64,000 bases of DNA from Microbacterium keratanolyticum (GTDB lineage Bacteria; Actinomycetota; Actinomycetes; Actinomycetales; Microbacteriaceae). The DNA is taken from positions 1,736,001 through 1,800,000 of the forward strand of contig NZ_JAFBBQ010000001.1 in assembly GCF_016907255.1 (NCBI RefSeq), given 5' to 3'. The notes under the pieces are model-generated. The model was not told the DNA's origin. It ran no database searches and saw only the letters and a list, made by a program, of their open reading frames with translations. Shown here piece after piece: positions 8,703 through 16,742 of this stretch. Positions within the stretch are counted from its first letter, which is position 1, and each line of letters starts with the position of its first letter. Both the position numbers and the translations under genes were made by a program.

Positions 8703-9335
8703 TCAAACGCTGAGCCACACCACTTCGGCCGTGCCCTCGGGCAGTTCCACGGCGACGCCGTCGAGTTCGATCCCCGAAGCGGTGATCGCGATCGTGGAAC
8801 CGACCGTCAGCCCCAGAGCCTCCAGCGAGCGCAGCAGAGCGGGATCGCGGTCGCTGACACGCAGCACGCGGCCATTGTGACCGGGGGTGGCGTCGGCGAG
8901 GAGGACGAAATCCTCGCGGATCACCGCACCGCTGGCATCCGGAATCGCGTCGCCGTGCGGGTCGAATCGCGGCCGTCCCAGCCGCACGTCGATGCCCTCG
9001 AGCAGCCGATCGCTGATCGCGTGCTCGAGCACCTCGGCCTCGTCGTGCACCTCATCCCAGGCGTAGCCGAACTCGCGCACGAGCCAGGTCTCGATGAGGC
9101 GGTGGCGGCGGATGATGGTGAGCGCACGCTGCTCGCCCTCGTCGGTCAGGCGCACAGCCCCGTAGGGGACATGCGAGACCAGGCCCGCGGCGGCGAGCTT
9201 CTTCACCATCTCCGTCACGGACGACGGGGCGATCCCGAGGCTCGCGGCGAGCACCGACGGGGTGATCGGAGCATCCTGCCATTCCGTGTGCGCGTAGACC
9301 GTCTTCAGGTAGTCGTCGGCGGCGGGGGAGCGCAT
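8703..9335 (-). CDS. mntR: Manganese-responsive DtxR/MntR-family repressor
   Basis: 210 residues from ATG 9335. The winged helix (LAASLGIAPSSVTEMVKKLA) comes first, then the dimerisation and metal-binding domain (HRLIETWLVREFGYAWDEVH, HDEAEVLEH) and a C-terminal SH3/FeoA-like domain. An upstream in-frame extension is ignored because it would overlap the preceding gene. Only one base separates it from that gene, so it is translated in the mntH operon. Boxes at mntH and at mntABC are the likely binding sites: with Mn(II) bound it should repress both importers. Confidence 0.88.
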   Translation of the reverse strand: MRSPAADDYLKTVYAHTEWQDAPITPSVLAASLGIAPSSVTEMVKKLAAAGLVSHVPYGAVRLTDEGEQRALTIIRRHRLIETWLVREFGYAWDEVHDEAEVLEHAISDRLLEGIDVRLGRPRFDPHGDAIPDASGAVIREDFVLLADATPGHNGRVLRVSDRDPALLRSLEALGLTVGSTIAITASGIELDGVAVELPEGTAEVVWLSV

Positions 9336-9336
9336 G

Positions 9337-9666
9337 TCAGCTTCCGAGGGACAGAAGGACGTTGAACGCCGCCGCGCCCGCGAAGAACAGGGTGATGAAT
9401 CCGAGGATCGCGGCGAGCAGTGACAGGCGTCCGTCGTAGTCGTTGACGCTGCGGCTTCCGATCGAGCGCGCACGGAACGCGAGCACGAGCGTGATCACGC
9501 CGAGTGCGAGTTGCACCCAGGGGGCGCCGACGGTGAGCAGATCCGGCCAGGTGATGAGCACGACGCCGAGGACGCCCGTGCCGACGGCGAACCAGGTGCT
9601 CAGGCTCATCGCCCGCCGAGCGGCGGAGTCATCGCGGGCGGGCTTCTTGTCGCGGGCGGAAGGCAT
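9337..9666 (-). CDS. Small membrane protein between mntH and mntR, unknown function
   Basis: 109 residues: a basic N-terminus, then three hydrophobic segments (about 22-42, 48-66 and 85-106). No family recognised. It lies 25 bases after mntH and 1 base before mntR, in the same direction, so a role in manganese handling is plausible but unproven. It also has its own TAGGCT promoter element 6 bases before the ATG, which would let mntR and this gene be expressed independently of repressed mntH. Confidence 0.75.
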   Translation of the reverse strand: MPSARDKKPARDDSAARRAMSLSTWFAVGTGVLGVVLITWPDLLTVGAPWVQLALGVITLVLAFRARSIGSRSVNDYDGRLSLLAAILGFITLFFAGAAAFNVLLSLGS

Positions 9667-9672
9667 GCATCG

Positions 9673-9678
9673 AGCCTA
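9673..9678 (-). promoter_or_regulatory. -10 element TAGGCT, leaderless promoter ahead of the small membrane protein and mntR
   Basis: Minus-strand TAGGCT with CGATGC between it and the ATG at 9666 (6 bases). It lies in the 25-base gap after mntH. Confidence 0.6.
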
Positions 9679-9691
9679 CCCGCGCGGCGCC

Positions 9692-10978
9692 TCAGCCGCC
9701 GGTCGCCACCAGCCACAGCAGTGTCGCGTTCAGCGCGATCAGCAGCACCGAGGCGATCACGCCGGCGACCGTCGTCAGAATGCGGTTGGTGAACGCCCCG
9801 AGGGTGCGCCGCTGCGCTGTCAGGGCCACGAGCGGGAGCAGGGCGAAGGGGATGCCGAACGACAGCACGACCTGGCTGAGCACGAGAGCGAAGGTGGGAT
9901 CGACGCCGAGGCCCAGGATCAGCAGAGCCGGAATGAGGGTGACCAGGCGTCGGGCGAGCATCGGGATGCGAACCTTCAGGAGCCCGTGCAGGATCTCCCC
10001 ACCCGCGTAGGCGCCGACCGCGGTGGATGCCAGGCCCGACGCGAGCAGGCCGACGGCGAAGAGCGTGGCCACGACCGGGCCGAGCCCCGCGGCGAGAGCG
10101 GCATGCGCACCTTCCAGCGAGTCGGTGCCCTCGACGCCGGCGAGGTTCGCGGCGGCGAGCAGCAGGATCGCCAGGTTCACGGAGCCGGCGATGAGCATCG
10201 CGACCGACACATCCCAGCGGGTCGCGGTGAGCAGGGTGCGCACGCGTCCGGCGTCGGTGGTGTGGATGCTGCCGCCGAAGCGATCGCGGGTGAGGGCGGA
10301 GTGCGCGTAGATCGCGTGCGGCATGATCGTCGCGCCGAGGATGGAGGCGGCGAGCAGCACCGAGCCGGTGTCGGCGAAGCGCGGTACCAGTCCGCCGACC
10401 ACGCTCGCGGGATCGGGTGGCCCGATGAAGACGCCCGCGGTGAATCCGACGGCGATGATGATGAGCAGGCCGATGATCGCGAACTCGAACGGCCGCGCGC
10501 CGCGGCGCGCCTGCACCAGGAGCAGCCCGATCGAGACGGCGCCCGTGATCGCCCCGCCAAGCAGCAGGGGAATGTCGAACAGCAGGTACAGGGCGACGGC
10601 TCCGCCGATCACCTCGGCGATGTCGGTCGCCATCGCGACGAGCTCGGCCTGCAGCCAGTAGGCGCGGCGAGCCCACGGATTGCGGATGCGCTCGCCGAGG
10701 ACCTCGGGAAGGCTCTGGCCGGTGACGATGCCGAGCTTCGCGGACAGGTACTGGATGAGCCAGGCCATGACGTTGCCGACCACGACGACCCAGACGAGCA
10801 GATAGCCGTAGCTCGCGCCCGCGGTCATGTTGCTGGCGACGTTGCCGGGGTCGAGGTAGGCGACGCCGGCGACGAGGGCGGGGCCGAGCAGCCAGAGGCC
10901 GCGCGGCAGGGGCGTCGCGGGGCGAGGGGTGGTCAGCGAGCGAGGGACCACGGTGTCCGACGCAGAATTCTTCGGCAT
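9692..10978 (-). CDS. mntH: Nramp-family Mn(II)/divalent metal transporter
   Basis: 428 residues, 11-12 predicted membrane helices. The DPGN metal-binding motif is at residues 43-46 in helix 1 and the MPH motif (GATIMPHAIYAH) is in helix 6; both are hallmarks of Nramp proton-coupled Mn(II)/Fe(II) importers. The start codon lies inside a perfect 14-bp palindrome and has a TATGAT -10 element 6 bases upstream, so the mRNA should be leaderless and repressed by MntR. Divergent from the TrmH-type methyltransferase gene. Confidence 0.95.
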   Translation of the reverse strand: MPKNSASDTVVPRSLTTPRPATPLPRGLWLLGPALVAGVAYLDPGNVASNMTAGASYGYLLVWVVVVGNVMAWLIQYLSAKLGIVTGQSLPEVLGERIRNPWARRAYWLQAELVAMATDIAEVIGGAVALYLLFDIPLLLGGAITGAVSIGLLLVQARRGARPFEFAIIGLLIIIAVGFTAGVFIGPPDPASVVGGLVPRFADTGSVLLAASILGATIMPHAIYAHSALTRDRFGGSIHTTDAGRVRTLLTATRWDVSVAMLIAGSVNLAILLLAAANLAGVEGTDSLEGAHAALAAGLGPVVATLFAVGLLASGLASTAVGAYAGGEILHGLLKVRIPMLARRLVTLIPALLILGLGVDPTFALVLSQVVLSFGIPFALLPLVALTAQRRTLGAFTNRILTTVAGVIASVLLIALNATLLWLVATGG

Positions 10979-10984
10979 GCCGAA
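10971..10984. promoter_or_regulatory. MntR box overlapping the mntH start codon
   Basis: TTCGGCATGCCGAA is a perfect 14-bp palindrome; its ATG is the mntH start codon. The core matches the boxes at 10996, 15047 and 15071. Confidence 0.72.
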
Positions 10985-10990
10985 ATCATA
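10985..10990 (-). promoter_or_regulatory. -10 element TATGAT, leaderless promoter of mntH
   Basis: TATGAT on the minus strand is followed by TTCGGC and the ATG, so it is 6 bases from the start codon and lies between two MntR boxes. Confidence 0.7.
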
Positions 10991-10995
10991 GGCTG

Positions 10996-11013
10996 TTTTC
11001 GGCGTGCCTAAAA
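10996..11013. promoter_or_regulatory. MntR box upstream of mntH
   Basis: TTTTCGGCGTGCCTAAAA has the inverted-repeat form TTTNGGC..GCCNAAA and is nearly identical to both boxes before mntA. It covers the expected -35/spacer region of the mntH promoter. Confidence 0.75.
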
Positions 11014-11055
11014 GCCAGTCGTGTGCTCGGGGCCGGCCACTCTCGGGGCGCGGGA

Positions 11056-11061
11056 TACGCT
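11056..11061 (+). promoter_or_regulatory. -10 element TACGCT, leaderless promoter of the TrmH-type gene
   Basis: TACGCT, then TCTGGG, then ATG 11068. The 6-base spacing decides the start over an upstream in-frame ATG at 11023. Confidence 0.6.
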
Positions 11062-11067
11062 TCTGGG

Positions 11068-11739
11068 ATGGAAGAGCGGATGCCCGAACCCGTCCCGACC
11101 ACCCCGGCGGATGTCCCTGCGACCCCCGAGTTCACGACCCATGGCGTCGGCCCGTGGCCCGGCGGCGAGGCTGAATGGCCGCGGGAGGAGTGGTTCGATC
11201 CCGAGCTCCTTGCGAACGGCGACACCCGCAACGTCATCGACCGCTACCGCTACTGGCGGATGGAGGCGATCGTCGCGGACCTCGACACGCAGCGGCATCC
11301 GTTCCATGTCGCGATCGAGAACTGGCAGCACGACATGAACATCGGCTCCATCGTGCGCAGCGCCAACGCCTTCCTCGCGGACACCGTGCACATCATCGGC
11401 CGCCGTCGTTGGAACAAGCGCGGCGCGATGGTCACCGACCGCTACCAGCACGTCGTGCACCACGAGAGCGTCGAGGCGTTCACCGTATGGGCCGCCGCGG
11501 AAGAGATCCCGATCATCGCCGTCGACAACGTCGGTGATGCGGTGCCGGTGGACAGGGCCGAACTGCCCCAGCGGTGCGTGCTGCTCTTCGGACAGGAAGG
11601 GCCGGGGCTCACGGACGAGGCCATGGCCGCCGCATCCGGGCATATCGAGATCACCCAGTACGGGTCGACCCGTTCCATCAACGCGAGCGCCGCGGCGGCC
11701 GTCGTCATGTACGAATGGTGCCGACGCTACGCGAGCTGA
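11068..11739 (+). CDS. TrmH/SpoU-family RNA 2'-O-methyltransferase
   Basis: 223 residues. All three SpoU motifs of the knotted SAM-binding fold are present: NIGSIVRSANAF from residue 91, LLFGQEGPGL from about residue 172, and INASAAAAVVMYEW near the C-terminus. These enzymes methylate ribose 2'-OH groups of tRNA or rRNA; the target nucleotide is not evident. The first 60 residues form an acidic, proline-rich extension. Divergent from mntH with about 89 bases between start codons, so MntR binding there might also touch this promoter. Confidence 0.9.
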   Translation: MEERMPEPVPTTPADVPATPEFTTHGVGPWPGGEAEWPREEWFDPELLANGDTRNVIDRYRYWRMEAIVADLDTQRHPFHVAIENWQHDMNIGSIVRSANAFLADTVHIIGRRRWNKRGAMVTDRYQHVVHHESVEAFTVWAAAEEIPIIAVDNVGDAVPVDRAELPQRCVLLFGQEGPGLTDEAMAAASGHIEITQYGSTRSINASAAAAVVMYEWCRRYAS

Positions 11740-11742
11740 CTC

Positions 11743-13068
11743 TCAGGCCCCGGCGGTGATCCAGCGCCCCGTGCGGATGCGCGCGCCCAGGGTGATCAGT
11801 CGGGCGATCAGGTAGACGCCGAAGAACGCCACGGCGAGCCAGATCAGGCCGACCGTGCCATCGACGCCGGTCGCGGCGACGATCCAGAGCGCGGGCAGGA
11901 ACGGCACGAGGTTGAGGCCACCGGCGATCGCGAGATAGCGGGCATCGCCCGCGCCGATCAAGACACCGTCCAGGACGAACACGATGCCGGCGATGGGCTG
12001 CGCGATCGCGAGCACCAGCATCGCGGGTTGGATGAGGGCGGCCACGGCGGGATCGCCCGTGAAGACGAGACCGATCACCCCCGACAGCGCTGCAAGCAGT
12101 CCGCCGACCAGCACGCCGAACCAGGTGCCCCAGGCGACGGTCCGCGCGAGCACATGCTTCGCGTCGTCGACATCGCCGGCGCCCAGGCTCTTGCCGATGA
12201 GCGCCTGCGCGGCGATCGCCAGCGCGTCGAGCGCGAACGCCGCCGCCGAGAAGATGGTGAAGACGATCTGCCACCCGGCCAGCTCGTCCGTGCCGATGCC
12301 GGTCGCGACGGCGACCGTGGCGAGCAGGGCGATGCGCAGACTGAGCGTGCGCAGGAACATCCAGCCACCCGAGCGTGCCGATCCGCGGATGCCCTCGCGC
12401 TGCGCGCGCACCGAGGCGGAGTGTGTGCGGGCCAGGCGGCCCACCACCACGACGTAGGCCGCGACCATGCCCCACTGCGCGAGCACGGTGCCGACCGCGG
12501 ATCCGGCGATGCCCCAGCCGAGTCCGTAGATGAAGAGAACGTTCAGCGCGGCGTTCGCGGCGAAGCCGAGTCCCGCGATCCACAGCGCCGTCATGGTGTC
12601 TTGCATGCCGCGCAGCAGGCCCGTCGCCGCAAAGACGATGAGCATGGCGGGCAAGCCCCACACCGAGATGACGAGGTAGGTGTTCGCCTGCTCGGCGACC
12701 GCATCGCTTGCCCCGAACAGGCTCACGAGCCACGGCGACAGCAGTGCACCCGCCGCGGCGAGAACGGCGCCGAGACCGAGGGCGAGCCACATTCCGTCGA
12801 TACCGACCGAGACGGCATCCCCGGGCTTCCCTGCACCGAACTTGCGCGCGACGGCCGGTGTCGTCGAGTACGCGAGGAAGACCATCAGGCCCACGAAGGT
12901 CTGCAGCACGGCGCCCGCGATGCCCAGACCCGCCAGCGGAACCGTGCCCAGATGGCCCACGAGAGCCGCGTCGATCATCAGGAACGCAGGCTCGGCGATG
13001 AGCGCTCCGAGTGCCGGGACCGCGAGTCGGACGATCTCGCGGTTGAGCGAGGAGGAGCGAGTGGTCAC
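11743..13068 (-). CDS. MATE-family efflux transporter (DinF-like)
   Basis: About 441 residues from GTG 13068, 12 predicted helices. The N-terminal segment REIVRLAVPALGALIAEP is characteristic of the DinF branch of the multidrug and toxin extrusion family. It should export organic cations or toxic metabolites by H+ or Na+ antiport. GTG 13068 is preferred to an upstream GTG at 13098 because TAGGCT lies 7 bases before it. Its stop lies 3 bases from the convergent methyltransferase stop. Confidence 0.9.
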   Translation of the reverse strand: MTTRSSSLNREIVRLAVPALGALIAEPAFLMIDAALVGHLGTVPLAGLGIAGAVLQTFVGLMVFLAYSTTPAVARKFGAGKPGDAVSVGIDGMWLALGLGAVLAAAGALLSPWLVSLFGASDAVAEQANTYLVISVWGLPAMLIVFAATGLLRGMQDTMTALWIAGLGFAANAALNVLFIYGLGWGIAGSAVGTVLAQWGMVAAYVVVVGRLARTHSASVRAQREGIRGSARSGGWMFLRTLSLRIALLATVAVATGIGTDELAGWQIVFTIFSAAAFALDALAIAAQALIGKSLGAGDVDDAKHVLARTVAWGTWFGVLVGGLLAALSGVIGLVFTGDPAVAALIQPAMLVLAIAQPIAGIVFVLDGVLIGAGDARYLAIAGGLNLVPFLPALWIVAATGVDGTVGLIWLAVAFFGVYLIARLITLGARIRTGRWITAGA

Positions 13069-13075
13069 GCTGACG

Positions 13076-13081
13076 AGCCTA
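13076..13081 (-). promoter_or_regulatory. -10 element TAGGCT, leaderless promoter of the MATE gene
   Basis: Minus-strand TAGGCT is followed by 7 bases and then the GTG at 13068. Confidence 0.5.
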
Positions 13082-13111
13082 GACGGGGGCTCGGACACCT
13101 GCTGCCGTCGC

Positions 13112-13117
13112 TAGGCT
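13112..13117 (+). promoter_or_regulatory. -10 element TAGGCT, leaderless promoter of the DUF308-hydrolase gene
   Basis: TAGGCT, then TGCGCC, then GTG 13124 (6 bases). Back-to-back with the MATE promoter. Confidence 0.6.
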
Positions 13118-13123
13118 TGCGCC

Positions 13124-14965
13124 GTGAACGCCCGATTCCTGCCGCATCACCCCCTTCGGGTGCTGGCGCATGTGATCGCGCGACTTCCGGAGCCCGTCGT
13201 GCTGATCATGGCCTCGATCGGTCTCATCGCCGGGGGCTTCCTCCTGGTGCGTCCGACGACATCGCTCGACGTCCTGGTGTCCGTGATCGGAATAGGGCTG
13301 ATCGCCGCCGGAGGGATGGAGCTCGCGCTGCCCGGCACCCGCCGCGAGGGCAGCCGCGGTGTGCTCTCGATCGGGTGGGTGGTCTCCGGCGTCGCCATGC
13401 TCTTCCTGCCCGGATTGACCGTACGCGCGCTCGCCGTGTTCGTGGGGCTGCTGCTGATCGCCCGCGGGGTGGTCGGTCTGATCTCGCCCTGGAGGTCGAC
13501 GACAGGGGCGCCGCGCCCGATCGATGCGAGGATCGCGTCCGGGCTGCTGGGAGTCGGGGGAATCGTCTTCGGTGTGCTCGCGATCGTGTGGCCGGACATC
13601 ACCCTGCTCATCGTGGGTGTGCTCTTCGGTGTCGCTCTGATGACTGCGGGCGCCGTCGTGCTGTTGCGCGCCCTGCGTCGGCGTCGCGCTCGCCGGGCTG
13701 CGGCGGGGCTGGGCGAGGGACTCGATCCGATCACGCAGCCCGTGCCGCCCGGCGGGGAGTGGGGGAGGAGGTCGCGATGGGTGCGCACGATCGGGGCTGT
13801 CCTGGTTGTGGCGATCGCTACGACGGCCGCGGGGCTCACGATCACCCTGCATGATGCGACGACCGTCGCCGACGAGTTCTATGCGCCGCCCCGGGGCGTG
13901 CCCGACGAGGCGGGGCAGCTCATTCGCGCCGAGCCGTTCACCCGCGGGGTTCCCGACGGAGCGATCGGCTGGCGAATCCTGTACACCACCTCGCTCGATG
14001 ATGACGAGCCGACGGTCGCCAGCGGTCTGGTTGTCGTTCCTGATCGGGGTCGCGATCATCCGGTCATCGCCTGGAATCACGGCACGACCGGCTTCGATCG
14101 CTCGTGCGCGCCGTCGTTGGCCGAGGAGCCGTTCGAATCAGGAGCGCTGTTCACCCTCGACCGGATCGTAGACCACGGCTGGGCGCTGGTCGCCACCGAC
14201 TACATCGGGCTCGGCACGCAGGGGCCGCACCCCTATCTGGTGGGCGAGGCGAGTGGCCGCGCGGCGCTGGATGCGGTGCGTGCCGCCCGCCAGCTGGAGG
14301 ACATCACGCTCAGTGAGAAGACCGTGCTCTGGGGGCACTCGCAGGGCGGAGGGTCGGCGCTGTGGGCGGCCGCGATCACCAAGGACTACGCGCCGGATCT
14401 GCCGATCGAGGGCGTTGCGGCGTTCGCGCCGGCGAGCGACCTCATCGGACTCGTCGGAAACCTTCCGAAGGTCACGGGAGGAAGCGTCTTCGCATCCTTC
14501 GTCCTGGCCTCGTTCACTGAGATCTACCCCGACATCACGCACAGCGGCTATGTGCGACCCGGTGCCGAGGTGACGGTGCGCGAACTGTCGAAGCGGTGTC
14601 TGTCCGGCCCGAGCATGATGGTCATGCTGCTCAACGTCGTCGCGCTCGCCGATGACCCGAACCTGCTGACCAAGGACCCGACCGCGGGGGCGATGGGTGC
14701 CCGGCTGCAGCAGAACATCCCGCCGAGCGACATCGATGTGCCGCTGCTGCTCGGACAGGGTGAGGACGACACCCTGATCGAACCGGAGGTGCAGGCGCGA
14801 TTCGCCTCGCGACTCTGCCGGGCAGGCGTGGACGTCGACTTCCGACGGTATCCGGGGTTGGATCACGTGCCCCTCGTCGAAGACGGCTCGCCGGCCATGC
14901 GTGACCTCTTCGCCTGGACGAGCGATCTGCTCGCGGGCGAGGACGTCCGCGTCGACTGCCGCTGA
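13124..14965 (+). CDS. Membrane-anchored alpha/beta hydrolase with N-terminal HdeD-like (DUF308) domain
   Basis: 613 residues in two parts. Residues 20-180 hold paired hydrophobic helices with repeated L-x-x-G-I-x-L pattern, like the HdeD/DUF308 membrane family; an Arg-rich loop and another helix near 225-245 follow. From about 250 a secretory-lipase-type alpha/beta hydrolase begins: nucleophile elbow GHSQG with Ser406, late His581 in DHVPL, and an acidic residue in GEDDTLIE. The hydrolase should face outward and cleave esters or lipids. Both halves are recognisable but their fusion is uncommon to my knowledge. Confidence 0.82.
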   Translation: MNARFLPHHPLRVLAHVIARLPEPVVLIMASIGLIAGGFLLVRPTTSLDVLVSVIGIGLIAAGGMELALPGTRREGSRGVLSIGWVVSGVAMLFLPGLTVRALAVFVGLLLIARGVVGLISPWRSTTGAPRPIDARIASGLLGVGGIVFGVLAIVWPDITLLIVGVLFGVALMTAGAVVLLRALRRRRARRAAAGLGEGLDPITQPVPPGGEWGRRSRWVRTIGAVLVVAIATTAAGLTITLHDATTVADEFYAPPRGVPDEAGQLIRAEPFTRGVPDGAIGWRILYTTSLDDDEPTVASGLVVVPDRGRDHPVIAWNHGTTGFDRSCAPSLAEEPFESGALFTLDRIVDHGWALVATDYIGLGTQGPHPYLVGEASGRAALDAVRAARQLEDITLSEKTVLWGHSQGGGSALWAAAITKDYAPDLPIEGVAAFAPASDLIGLVGNLPKVTGGSVFASFVLASFTEIYPDITHSGYVRPGAEVTVRELSKRCLSGPSMMVMLLNVVALADDPNLLTKDPTAGAMGARLQQNIPPSDIDVPLLLGQGEDDTLIEPEVQARFASRLCRAGVDVDFRRYPGLDHVPLVEDGSPAMRDLFAWTSDLLAGEDVRVDCR

Positions 14966-15046
14966 GCGGCCGCCGCGCTCTGAGACGACGTCGCCTTCAC
15001 GCGGATGCCGATCGCTGCCGTGCCTTGGATGCGTGCGCTCCGGTTG

Positions 15047-15064
15047 TTTTCGGTGTGCCTAAAG
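15047..15064. promoter_or_regulatory. MntR box 1 upstream of mntABC
   Basis: TTTTCGGTGTGCCTAAAG, 15 of 18 positions like the mntH box at 10996 or better when transition pairs are allowed. It covers the spacer of the mntA promoter; its centre is 24 bp from that of box 2. Confidence 0.72.
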
Positions 15065-15066
15065 TC

Positions 15067-15072
15067 TAGGTT
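15067..15072 (+). promoter_or_regulatory. -10 element TAGGTT, leaderless promoter of mntA
   Basis: TAGGTT, then TTCGGT, then ATG 15079 (6 bases). A possible -35, TTGTTT, lies 17 bases upstream at 15044-15049. The layout copies mntH (TATGAT, TTCGGC, ATG). Confidence 0.65.
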
Positions 15073-15088
15073 TTCGGTATGCCTAAAA
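15071..15088. promoter_or_regulatory. MntR box 2 overlapping the mntA start codon
   Basis: TTTTCGGTATGCCTAAAA contains the mntA start codon, as the mntH palindrome contains that of mntH. As a result both proteins begin Met-Pro-Lys-Asn. Confidence 0.75.
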
Positions 15089-16005
15089 ATCTTGACTACG
15101 GTGTTCGAATCGGAATGAGCGCGCTTGCGCTGTTGTCTTTGGCGGGCTGTGCCGCACGGCCCGCTGAGGCCGTCACAGAGGAACGTCCGGTCGTGCTCAC
15201 GACCTTCACGGTCCTCGCCGACATCGCGGCGAACGTCGGGGGAGACCACATCCAGGTCGAATCGATCACCAAGGCCGGCGCCGAGATCCACGGCTACGAG
15301 CCCACCCCCGGCGACGTCGCCAAGGCCTCGAAGGCCGACCTGATCCTCGACAACGGACTCAACCTGGAGTCATGGTTCGCGCAGTTCGTCGAGGCGGTCG
15401 ACGTGCCGCACGTGGTCGTCACCGAGGGCATCGATGTGATCGACATCGCCGGCGACGCCTACGCCGGGCTCCCCAACCCGCACGCCTGGATGAGCCCCGC
15501 GAACGTCGAGATCTACGTCGAGAACGTGGTCCGCGCCTTCGGCGAGCTCGCCCCCGAGCACGCCGATGACTTCGCGATGAACGCGGAGGCGTACAAGGCC
15601 GAGCTGCGCGACATCCGCACCGAATTGACGGATGCGCTATCTGTGCTCCCTCAGAATCAGCGCGCGCTCGTGACCTGCGAGGGGGCATTCTCCTACTTGG
15701 CCCGCGATGCCGGGTTGACCGAGGTCTACATCTGGCCCGTGAACGCCGAGCAGCAGGCGACGCCGAAGCAGATGGCCGCCGTGATCGACTTCGTGCGCGC
15801 GAACGATGTGCCCGCGGTGTTCTGCGAGTCGACCGTGTCGGACAAGCCGATGCAGCAGGTCGTCTCCGCCACGGATGCGGTGTACGGAGGCGTGCTCTAC
15901 GTCGACTCCCTCTCCGAGGCGGGCGGACCGGTGCCGACGTATCTCGACCTCATTCGCCACGACGCCGACACCATCGTCGCGGCTCTCACGGGAGGTGCGC
16001 GATGA
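15079..16005 (+). CDS. mntA: Manganese ABC transporter substrate-binding lipoprotein
   Basis: 308 residues, cluster A-I metal-binding protein (PsaA/MntC type). The signal peptide ends in the lipobox LAGC with Cys24. Expected metal ligands are in place: His71 (IHGYEPTP), His135 (NPHAW), Glu201 (TCEGAF) and Asp276 (YVDSLSE), the His2-Glu-Asp set of Mn/Zn binders. The ATG at 15079 is supported by the 6-base spacing to TAGGTT; an ATG at 15115 would leave a shorter signal peptide. Overlaps the ATPase gene by ATGA. Confidence 0.9.
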   Translation: MPKNLDYGVRIGMSALALLSLAGCAARPAEAVTEERPVVLTTFTVLADIAANVGGDHIQVESITKAGAEIHGYEPTPGDVAKASKADLILDNGLNLESWFAQFVEAVDVPHVVVTEGIDVIDIAGDAYAGLPNPHAWMSPANVEIYVENVVRAFGELAPEHADDFAMNAEAYKAELRDIRTELTDALSVLPQNQRALVTCEGAFSYLARDAGLTEVYIWPVNAEQQATPKQMAAVIDFVRANDVPAVFCESTVSDKPMQQVVSATDAVYGGVLYVDSLSEAGGPVPTYLDLIRHDADTIVAALTGGAR

Positions 16006-16742
16006 CCGCGGCCGTCGAGGTCGCCGACGTCAGCGTCCGCTATGGCGGTGTCGCCGCGCTCGACGGCGTGACGCTCGCGGTCGAGGCGGGACGCGTCACG
16101 GGGCTGATCGGCATGAACGGATCCGGCAAGTCGACGCTCTTCAAGAGCATCACGGGCGTCGTCAAGCCGGGGCGTGGCAGCGTGCGCATCGATGGTGCAG
16201 CGCCGGCACTCGCGCGCAGACGCGGACTTCTCGGGTATGTGCCGCAGAGCGAGGACGTGGACTGGACGTTTCCGGTCTCGGTGCGCGATGTCGTGATGAT
16301 GGGGCGCTACGGGCGCCTCGGCGTGCTGCGCTCGCCGCGCGCGCGCGACCGCGCCGCCGTAGACGAGGCGCTTGAGCGGGTCGAACTGAGCGACTTCGCC
16401 GAGCGTCAGATCGGGCAGCTGTCGGGTGGGCAGAAGAAGCGCGCCTTCGTCGCACGGGCACTCGCCCAGGACGCGCGAATCCTGCTGCTCGATGAGCCCT
16501 TCGCGGGCGTCGACAAGAGATCCGAGGGCACGATCGTGCCGCTGTTGCGCGAACTCGCCGCCGACGGCCGCACTGTGCTCGTGTCCACGCACGACCTGCA
16601 TGCCCTTCCCGCACTTGCCGACGAGGCGGTGCTCCTGCGTCATCGGGTGCTGTTCCACGGATCGGTGCGCGAGGCGCTGCGACCCGAGCGGCTCGCGCAG
16701 GCGTTCGGACTGGACCTTGCCCTTGAGGAGGAGGCGGCATGA
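16002..16742 (+). CDS. mntB: Manganese ABC transporter ATP-binding protein
   Basis: 246 residues. Walker A GMNGSGKST at residues 37-45, signature LSGGQKKR, Walker B ILLLDEP. The Q-loop region GYVPQSEDVDWTFPVSV followed by VVMMGRYG is typical of the manganese subgroup of metal-type ABC ATPases. It overlaps mntA and mntC by ATGA on both sides, so the three are translated together under the MntR-controlled promoter. Confidence 0.9.
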   Translation: MTAAVEVADVSVRYGGVAALDGVTLAVEAGRVTGLIGMNGSGKSTLFKSITGVVKPGRGSVRIDGAAPALARRRGLLGYVPQSEDVDWTFPVSVRDVVMMGRYGRLGVLRSPRARDRAAVDEALERVELSDFAERQIGQLSGGQKKRAFVARALAQDARILLLDEPFAGVDKRSEGTIVPLLRELAADGRTVLVSTHDLHALPALADEAVLLRHRVLFHGSVREALRPERLAQAFGLDLALEEEAA

